Shown in pieces: positions 57,191 to 64,000 of a stretch of 64,000 nt of DNA. Origin of the DNA: Clarkia xantiana subsp. parviflora. Lineage: Eukaryota; Streptophyta; Magnoliopsida; Myrtales; Onagraceae. The translations under genes were made by a program, and so were the position numbers. The notes under the pieces are model-generated. The model made no database searches. It was not told the DNA's origin and saw only the letters and a program-made list of their open reading frames with translations. The stretch covers positions 41,578,819-41,642,818 of the forward strand of contig JAPTYO010000008.1 of assembly GCA_036873135.1 (NCBI GenBank), given 5' to 3'. How positions within the stretch are numbered: the first letter of the stretch is position 1; each line of letters opens with the position of its first letter.

Positions 57191-59006
57191 TCGACACCGT
57201 AAGATTTCGATTCGCGGATCCTTTTCTCATTATAATTTATTTATTTTCTGATCCAATGTCTTTCCTTAATTCTGCTCCATCGTAGTTAGATCAATCTTGA
57301 TTTTGACTGAATGGAAGTCGATCCAGTTTGTAGGTAGTATTTCTACCAAGTCAGCTGAGCATTCAGTAAGTTCTTCGACAATGCAATTCAATTGGTACTA
57401 CTACTATCCGTCACGAATTTTGGATTCATTATTGTTACTTCTTAATTTCATAGACTTCGGTGCTGTGCTAAGTACCGAATTGAAGCTAGTTGAACATATT
57501 ACTGATGTGGCTGTAATTGTCTTTGGCCTTTGGCTAAGTTTAACTTGCAGTGTAGTCCATTTTCACGAATTAGAGTTTAATTGGTGCTGTGTAGATTTGA
57601 ACATGCTCGGAATTGTTACTTTGCCATAACGTAATGTTTTCCAACCACTGCCAATAAAATTTTAGGAGTATGTTAGGCGATCAGATCAGGCCGAAGAACT
57701 GGAGCTTCATTGAAGGAATCAAAGTGTTCGATGGGTCGTCTAATTTAGAGGAAATGCCTGATGATTTCTTCCGCGCGAAATAGGTCGCTATTGGAAGGTA
57801 TTACAGACAACTGTTGTATCTGCATTCTAAATGGGATTGCTGATTGATTTGCCTCTGAAATTTAGGGTTCATGTTGTGATGGTTGTGTGATAATCAATGA
57901 TGTATCGCTGATTTTATCAAAATTTGGCTCCTTTTATAATTTATGTACACATGTTAAATAAAAAGCTGATTTTAGCTTCTTGATGCAATGAACTGCCAAT
58001 CCACGTTTGATACATTCTACAATTCTGTATTGAAATTATGATTTTTTTTAAGTGAAGAAAATTCAGATTGGGTTTGAAACCTACTTAGGTGATAGATGAG
58101 TGTGGTGATGTTTATATTGTGATGTATTACTAATCATGGACGTTGAATGAAATATAGTTGAAGATGTGCAAGGAAGGTGTTTACTAGGGTGAGTAGATTA
58201 AAGAACAACTTAAAGTGAAACAAACATATATAGTGTTAATTAATGGAGCAACATTAAGTTATAACATAGTCGCGATAATGTCGTCCACTTTGGTTGGAAT
58301 GGAGTATGGTATAGAAAGAGATCGTGGCAGAAGAGATTGGATTCGCTCTAGCTATCTAATAATCACTACACTCCTTGGTTCTTCATTATTTTCTCGAATT
58401 TGGTTTGATTTAATTTTCTCAATTTACCCATCAACTATGTAAGCACATTGTGATTCATGTTTTCTAATTCTGGTTGATTCAAGGTTTCCAGTTTACAATT
58501 CTTCAAACATGTATGTATCTTCACTTATTGAGGTCAATATTAGTAAGGCTCAACTCCATTATTTAACTTCCTAATACGGCAGTTTAAAATTAACTTATTC
58601 TGCCTTATTAATCAATTAAAGCTACTCTCTTGAGAATTCATTATTTTTTTACTCTAATTGACGCTCAATTTTGCTTTGGCAGATCTTATTATCTCAATCT
58701 TTGGAACCCTGAACTCGATCTCTCTTGCAATACATCGTCATTGCTGTCTTCACGGATCCCACCAGCAACAGTAGTGTCCTTTATGGATCACCAAGTGGTC
58801 GTGACATTGTAACATCTATCTAAATTAAGGTAAGTATTTCTTAATTCCGTGGAAGAGAGGAGAGAAAGGGCCCTCGAAAACCTATGACTAGTAGATTGAT
58901 CTTTCCTTACCTCTATTTGTGATATATATATTTTCTATTTACTTTCATTTCAATTATCAAATATATTCTATATATTCCTTCTGCTGTCTTATGTCTCCTA
59001 GATAAT
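57191..59006. other. Unassigned AT-rich region
   Basis: No convincing gene. Short open stretches near 57297-57629, 58215-58442 and 58630-58812 have no recognised family and no shared splice structure that I can defend. A piece around 57664-57780 reads MLGDQIRPKNWSFIEGIKVF before a stop and could be an exon remnant. Confidence 0.4.
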
Positions 59007-59015
59007 TATTATCTT

Positions 59016-60053
59016 GGGTTAATAATCTATCAAAGTCTGAAATTTGACTTATGTTAACCTGAGATATCTGAATTTTCAAAAGTTATTATGGAATGTCTGA
59101 ATTTTCAACTTTGTTGATATTTGGTTTTCCGTCCATTTTTAGGGTTAAATTTAACATAATTGTTTGAAATGACACTTTTGCCCCTTTTAATATTTTGTTT
59201 TACTTAATACATTATTTGAGAAAATGTGAAATGACAAAATTACCCCTGAAGTCAAATTAAGAATTAAGTCCCTATTTTTTTATTTTGTTCAATTTAGTCA
59301 TCAAATTTATATTCTTAAGATTTGATTTTTACAATTGAGTCCCTATTGTTTTCTCCGTCACCTTACAAGTCCCGGCCACCACCCTAGGTCGCCGATCACC
59401 ACCCAAGGCTGACGACGGCCAACAATCGGGTCGGCCACCACCCCAATCGGGGCCAGGGGGCTCCAGATCGGGGCCCCTGGCTTCGATTGAGCCACAGAGG
59501 ACTCGGTCGGAGCCCTCTATGGCCCGAATCGTGGCCCGCTGCCCCAATTTGGGTGGCCGGCCCCTGGCTTCGATTGAGCCACAGAGGACTCGGTCGGAGC
59601 CCTCTATGGCCCGAATCGTGGCATGCTGCCCCAATTTGGGTGGCCGGCCCCGATTGGGGTGGCGGCCACCACCAATCGGGGCCGGCCACCACCAATTGGG
59701 GTGGTGGCCGGCCCCAATCGGTGGCTGCCGACCCCGATTTGGTGGTGGCTGGCCCGATTGGTGGTCGTCGTCGGCCTTGGATGGTGGCCGGCCACAATTG
59801 GGGCATTTTCGTCTTTTCATTTCAAGCATGTGAGGTGCACACTTTGATAGAAGGGCAATTTTGGGATTTAATTTTATTTCCGGTCACATGCCAAGCACGT
59901 GACCAACTTCCGTAAGTTTTAACGGAAAAAATTAATGGAGACCTTCTATATCAACAAAGTTGAAACTTCTGACATTCCATATTAACTTTTGAAATTTCAG
60001 ACTTCTCCGGTTAACATGGATCAAATTTTAGACCTTTCATAGGTTATTAACCC
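59016..60053. mobile_element. Mutator-like foldback element, 1038 bp, with 9-bp TSD
   Basis: Terminal repeats GGGTTAATAATCTATCAAAG and the inverse ...CTTTCATAGGTTATTAACCC extend into arms of roughly 170 bp carrying AAGTCTGAAATTT-type motifs. Flanks TATTATCTT (59007-59015) and TAGTATCTT (60054-60062) are a 9-bp duplication with one mismatch, the Mutator signature. The GC-rich core (59340-59815) is built of CCGGCCACCACC-type repeats and an 87-bp tandem duplication (59477 and 59564). Confidence 0.88.
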
Positions 60054-60062
60054 TAGTATCTT

Positions 60063-61218
60063 CTCTATATTAATTAGAGAGCAAGATGATGAAGAATTGG
60101 TTATCGATTTGTTGAGTTGAAGAAGTGATATGTGGAGGTATAGACTAAAAGCAAATGTTTCCTCCGGTAACTATTTACATTGGTTCCTTGAATTCACTGA
60201 TTCTCATGATTCACAGATTTTAATTTGGACAATGTGCATATAAGCTCTTTGTTTTGGTTAGATGACTTCTCGATATTAACGATGCATCTTTATTATGTTA
60301 GTAAGTCATCGTTAACATATATGTCAATTTAGTTCCTGTAAGTAGTGTCTTGGCATGTTTAGACTCATAAAAACTATATTATAGTTTTAAGAAGTTATTA
60401 AGTATTAGTAGATACAGTTGCTCATATTCTTTTATTTGAGTATAAGTTTTTTTTTTAAATAAAAAAAATTGAGTTTCATGTCTAAACTATTTAAACATTT
60501 AGAAATATAATTAATAATAATAGTTATGCATTTTTAATACAGACAATCGCTGTAACCTTAGGGTGGTACCTTAGAAATCCAAATATATACAAAACACGAT
60601 TCATTGTTCAGATATGGCTCTTTGATACGTGGATATAGAGAATTTTGGAAACATAATACTTTTATAATTCTGTGTATTCAATTTTTAAGAATGTAATGAA
60701 TCTTGAATAATTTGATGTTCTGTAAAAAAAAGTTTAATTTGATGTGCAATTGCTTAATACTAAAAACAATTCCTAATATTATTCTTATTTTTTATTTTCG
60801 ATCTATTAATGAATGTAGATCGTTCTTTGTCCACAAAGCATTTTACTAATCAACAAAGATTTTTATGTCCACAAAGCATTTGATTAGTTTTATTATCAAG
60901 TTTTTATGGTTTGTCAAATAAACTTTATTAATTTTAAGTAGAGTCACAAAAATTGCAATTAAATATTCTAACTAAGCCGTACTACTGCGCAAATATATGT
61001 TTATAATCATAAGTAAAATAAAATTTATATTGTATAATTTATGTTTGGCCAAATATATTATATTATTGATTTAAGTGTATTTCTCTAATCCGTATACAAA
61101 ATATTGGTACGTAATGCACATGTGTGCATTATCTTCACGAGAATATTAAAAAAGCATAATGAGGTTGCTCTAAGGAATTATAAGTACACGATTAGCTCGT
61201 TTCCAATTATAATAAAAG
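60063..61218. other. AT-rich intergenic stretch
   Basis: No coding signal, no recognisable element ends. TTTATTTTTATT-like and TGTCCACAAAGCATTT (twice, near 60828 and 60867) are the only internal repeats noted. Confidence 0.5.
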
Positions 61219-61978
61219 TGTTAGGTTCCAAGTCTAGGGTCAACGGGCGGTCGACCTAAGTCTCGTTCCTCACTGGAAATGTTGCGGATCCGGTGCTCTC
61301 GGGTTGTGTCGTCCTAGCCTGTGTCTTTCCGTTCTTCACTTCGCTTCTCTTCTCGCCCTGCAAGAGGGGCAATACCAGGCACAGAGGGTGGGTGGGGGGG
61401 GGTGGGGGGGGGGGGGGGGGGGGGGGGTGCCTGATGAACCCTCTCCGATGCCTAAGTCAGTACGGTGTTTTGTAGAGAGATAAAGCTAGAGAGATGTCAG
61501 AGCTAAATTATGCAACTCGCCAAGATTATCAAAGATGTTCAAATGAATGGTGGGAGAGTTGTATTTATAGGCAACGGTGTCATTAAGGTGGCTTAATGAC
61601 ATCGTTAACCTTTAAACACAATTAATTATCCTTTATACACGTAATTAAGACCTTAGGGTACGGAGAAGGTTGGCGGAAATAAACCGAGTATGGGAGTCTA
61701 AAAACGGTGTCGGGGCCCTTGGGGGGGGAGGAAAATCCGACCCCCAAGGGTAGGGGTTGGGTGTGGCCACCCAACCCCTCCTAGGGGAGGTCGGGTGTGG
61801 CCACCCGACCTCACCTAGGTGAGTCTAAATTTGCCCGGACGAGTATTTCGACCTCGTCTGGACCGTTAGTGTTTTCGCGGGGTGTTCGGGTTGAAGTTTC
61901 GATTTGCAATCATTAACGGGGTGATCAAAATAAAACGATTCGGGAGTCAACGGGTTCAAATTGGGCGTATATCCATCA
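61219..61978 (-). repeat. T5 3' LTR with a poly-G tract
   Basis: On the minus strand it begins TGATGGATATACGCCC (61978) and ends ...TTGGAACCTAACA (61219). The TATA box is GCCTATAAATAC (about 61563-61574). A G-run broken only by single T bases spans about 61391-61428. The phrase GGTGTGGCCACCC is repeated near 61749 and 61795. Confidence 0.83.
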
Positions 61979-62528
61979 CATGCCCCAGAGTCAACCAATG
62001 GCCTGACCCTTGATTGACTCTATTTTAGGATGGTATGACACGCGCAATTTGAAGCCGGGATTTTACATTTTGGTCTGAATACTTACCTACCCATGGACGT
62101 GTGCCTCTGACTCTGCCCCCTGCCTTATAAGATAGAGGAATTGTAAATGTCAGAATAGCACGGACACGTGTCCAAGCACGCGTCCGTCTGAGGTGGAAGT
62201 AATAAATCTATCTTTGTTACGGGCGTATACTTCGAAAAATACAAGCTCGCGTAGGGATGCAATACGAATACAGCTAAGTGATTCATGCTTCAATTTTATG
62301 CCGGGATTTGTCTAAGTGGAGAAAATTTTAATTTTGGTCTAAAATTTTTCTAAGTATGGGATGCTTAAAAATATACCCATAGAATATTAACTGTGGTAGG
62401 TGTGAGTTTAACCACGGTTAATGAGAACTAGGGGTATCAGTTTTTTAAATCTGACCCTTGAATTTTTCCTTTCTAAAAATCAACGGTGTCGATTTGGCGG
62501 CTTTGGAAAAAACCCTAATCCTTTGTAC

Positions 62529-62537
62529 TATAAAAGG
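62529..62537 (+). promoter_or_regulatory. TATA box of the T5 antisense gene
   Basis: TATAAAAGG in the context TTTGTACTATAAAAGGG on the plus strand, 550 bp inside the 3' LTR border. It corresponds in position to the T4 and T3 TATA boxes. The first ATG after it (62623) lies just before a donor-like GAG|GTACGTG. Confidence 0.6.
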
Positions 62538-62831
62538 GTAAGTGATTACCTCATTCTCGTTGTCCTTTTCTCTTCTTTTCTTTTTGACGGTGGGATTCTT
62601 GGTCGGACTTGCTTCTCGGGACGCATGTCGCATTGAGGTACGTGTCTTTTCTTTTGTGTAAGCATTGCTTTTGGGAGGCGTAATCCCGCCTCTCCCTCGA
62701 TTGTTTCTTTACTTACCGATTGTTTCTTTACTTGTCTCATCTTTGATTTGTGGATCTTCATGGTGATATAGTCCTGTTTGGTTCATCCTTTTTTCATCTT
62801 TTTGCCCCCGTGTTTCTGCTTGCTGGTGCGT

Positions 62832-63000
62832 GGGGTCTTCTATACTGGGATTATAACTATCTCCTCTTGCCCCTGCCTCAGCTTGTTGGCTAGTGGGGTC
62901 TTCTATACTGGGAGTTATAACTATCTCCTCTTGCCCCCTGCTTCTGCTTGTTGGCTAGTGGGGTCTTCTATACTGGGAGTTATAACTATCTCCTCTTTCT
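62832..63000. repeat. Three tandem copies of a 63-65-bp unit
   Basis: Units starting GGGGTCTTCTATACTGGGA at 62832, 62895 and 62960, each followed by TATAACTATCTCCTCTTGCC. They lie in the presumed first intron of the T5 antisense gene. Confidence 0.9.
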
Positions 63001-63130
63001 ATTCTTACACTTTGATTCTGTATTTGTCGTTTTAGGAAAATGAGTTTTCTCTTGTCTCTATTATCCCTTTTCTGTTTTTTTGGGCTGAGCTTGCGTTTTT
63101 TCGATCAACAGACTTCCCCGTTGATTGATG

Positions 63131-64000
63131 AGGAGTAAGAGGCCAGTACGGGTGGGAGTAGTTAACTCCGGGACCGGACATTCGATTGCAAAAAGATCGG
63201 TTTTTTATGGTGCCGGGAGGTGTCCTCTAATTGGAGGTAAGGGCGGTGGTGATGTTAGGGTACCATCTTCTTTCTATATTGATGCCCCCCAATCGAGGGT
63301 CCGGGAGCCATCTTTTCCTTCTTCCTTGTTTGGTAAGTCCTCGAATATCTGAGTTTCCTTAGTGTATATTGGTATTTACTCTGTACCTTGTTGTAGGTAG
63401 ACTTCGTCTTCCGCGTCTGAGTCGGAAGGAGCTGTCTCGTCCTCCTGTTGATGGAATTGTTGGGTCTGGGTGGGCGCCTTATTATGGGCGTGGGGCTCGT
63501 TTTGACAATCAATCTTCTTTACAAACTCCTGAGGTTGGAGTTCGTGTTCTGCAGTCTGCTGTTCCTCCTGCCGATCGTGTGCCCCCTTCTAAAGGGTCGG
63601 AGGCAACTTATGAATTGGCTCGTGATGTGTTGGCTCGCTACGCTTCTGTAACTCTTCTTAACCGTGTTATCCTTTAGGACATTTCTCTTTCGTGCGTTAT
63701 CTGTCTCATCCTTTGTTTTTGTTGCAGGGTATTGGCGACCTTGTTAATTTGTCCACCCTTGTTATTGATCTTGCTGAGGGGAAGAAGGTGCATGAGGACA
63801 CTTGTGTCTCCCTTAGTTCTAAGCTTGTTAATTGTTTGGAGCGTGGTCGTATCACGGATTTGCAGTGCCGAGGTTTGGAGGGTCGTATTGCCCTTCTCAA
63901 AGAAGAGATTGAGGCCTTGAGACAAAGGTCTTATCGCGATGAAGTACTTCGGGCTGCTGAGTTGGTGTCCCTTGAGGAGATGTTTCGTGTGGAGGAGAAA
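63131..64000 (+). CDS. T5 antisense gene, linker and coiled-coil exons (3' end outside the window)
   Basis: Two well-supported exons join in phase 0: 63397-63647 (acceptor TTGTAG, donor TCT|GTAACT) and 63728 onward (acceptor TTGCAG). The first encodes LRLPRLSRKELSRPPVDG, SSLQTPEVGVRVLQSAVPPA and TYELARDVLARYAS. The second encodes GIGDLVNLSTLVIDLAEGKK followed by a coiled coil to the window end (ALLKEEIEALRQRSYRDE). TPEVGVRV and the NLS(T/S)(L/F)VI(D/E)L start match T3. An earlier exon, about 63131-63336 (donor TTTG|GTAAGT), is likely, but its frame is unclear and the globular domain of T3/T4 was not found here. Function unknown. Confidence 0.65.

Larger units (their letters stand above)
61219..64000 (-). 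mobile_element. T5: Tat-like element, 3' end with antisense gene, continues past the window
   Basis: Minus orientation: 3' LTR 61219-61978, polypurine-like TTGACTCTGGGGCATG just inside it, then an untranslated part and a plus-strand spliced gene running off the window end. The LTR family matches T2. Gag-pol should lie beyond 64000. Confidence 0.8.

Noticed and set aside
57664..58812. Possible small host gene downstream of T3
   Set aside because: Short frames with stops, no consistent splice phases and no recognised family.
59329..59915. Long frames on both strands rich in Gly/Pro/Trp
   Set aside because: They sit in the GC-rich tandem core of a Mutator-like foldback and are open on both strands because of repeats.

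Overview
The window is nuclear DNA from a flowering plant, most likely a eudicot. The evidence is spliced genes with GT-AG introns, a plant-type meiotic gene (PRD1), a plant FKBP-TPR gene (ROF1/FKBP62 type), and dense plant-type transposons (hAT, Mutator-like foldbacks, a Helitron end, Ty1/copia, and Ty3/gypsy of the Tat lineage). I could not fix the species.

Layout. 1-911: AT-rich flank. 912-6885 (minus): a complete nine-exon PRD1 gene. 7010-11424: a complete hAT transposon with an exact 8-bp target duplication; its transposase carries two nonsense codons. 12263-12476: a foldback MITE. About 12505-22086: a large non-coding LTR element (LARD-like, probably Tat/Ogre-related) whose left LTR is truncated and interrupted by a Mutator-like foldback; its interior holds a small hAT MITE and several tandem arrays. 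23755-27668 (plus): a complete thirteen-exon FKBP62/ROF1-like gene. From about 29 kb to the end the DNA is nested and broken retrotransposons.

Retrotransposon block. I label the Tat-like elements T1 to T5. T1 (plus, 29723-31890) is an LTR plus a decayed gag. A copia LTR with leader follows (31910-32490). T2 (minus, 32491-35579) is a protease fragment, gag and 5' LTR. A Helitron-like AT-rich segment ends at 37108. T3 (minus; 3' LTR at 37184-37764) is split by T4 and resumes at 52448-57190. T4 (minus, 40634-51208) is the most complete: gag, protease, RT, two RNase H regions, integrase, 5' LTR and a truncated 3' LTR. T5 (minus, 61219 to the window end) starts with its 3' LTR.

Most interesting signal. 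T3, T4 and T5 each carry a spliced gene on the strand opposite to gag-pol, between the pol 3' end and the 3' LTR. Each has a TATA-box-like promoter close to the 3' LTR. T3 and T4 start with a tiny first exon followed by a serine/acidic stretch, then a conserved globular domain. All three end in a coiled-coil region, and in T3 and T4 this is followed by an acidic tail. In T3 and T5 the linker motif TPEVGVRV and the start of the coiled-coil exon are conserved although their LTRs belong to different families. In T4 this gene and pol converge on an 837-bp spacer made of a short tandem repeat. Extra antisense ORFs are known in the Tat lineage; the promoter, exon phases and three-family comparison visible here suggest a maintained protein gene of unknown function.
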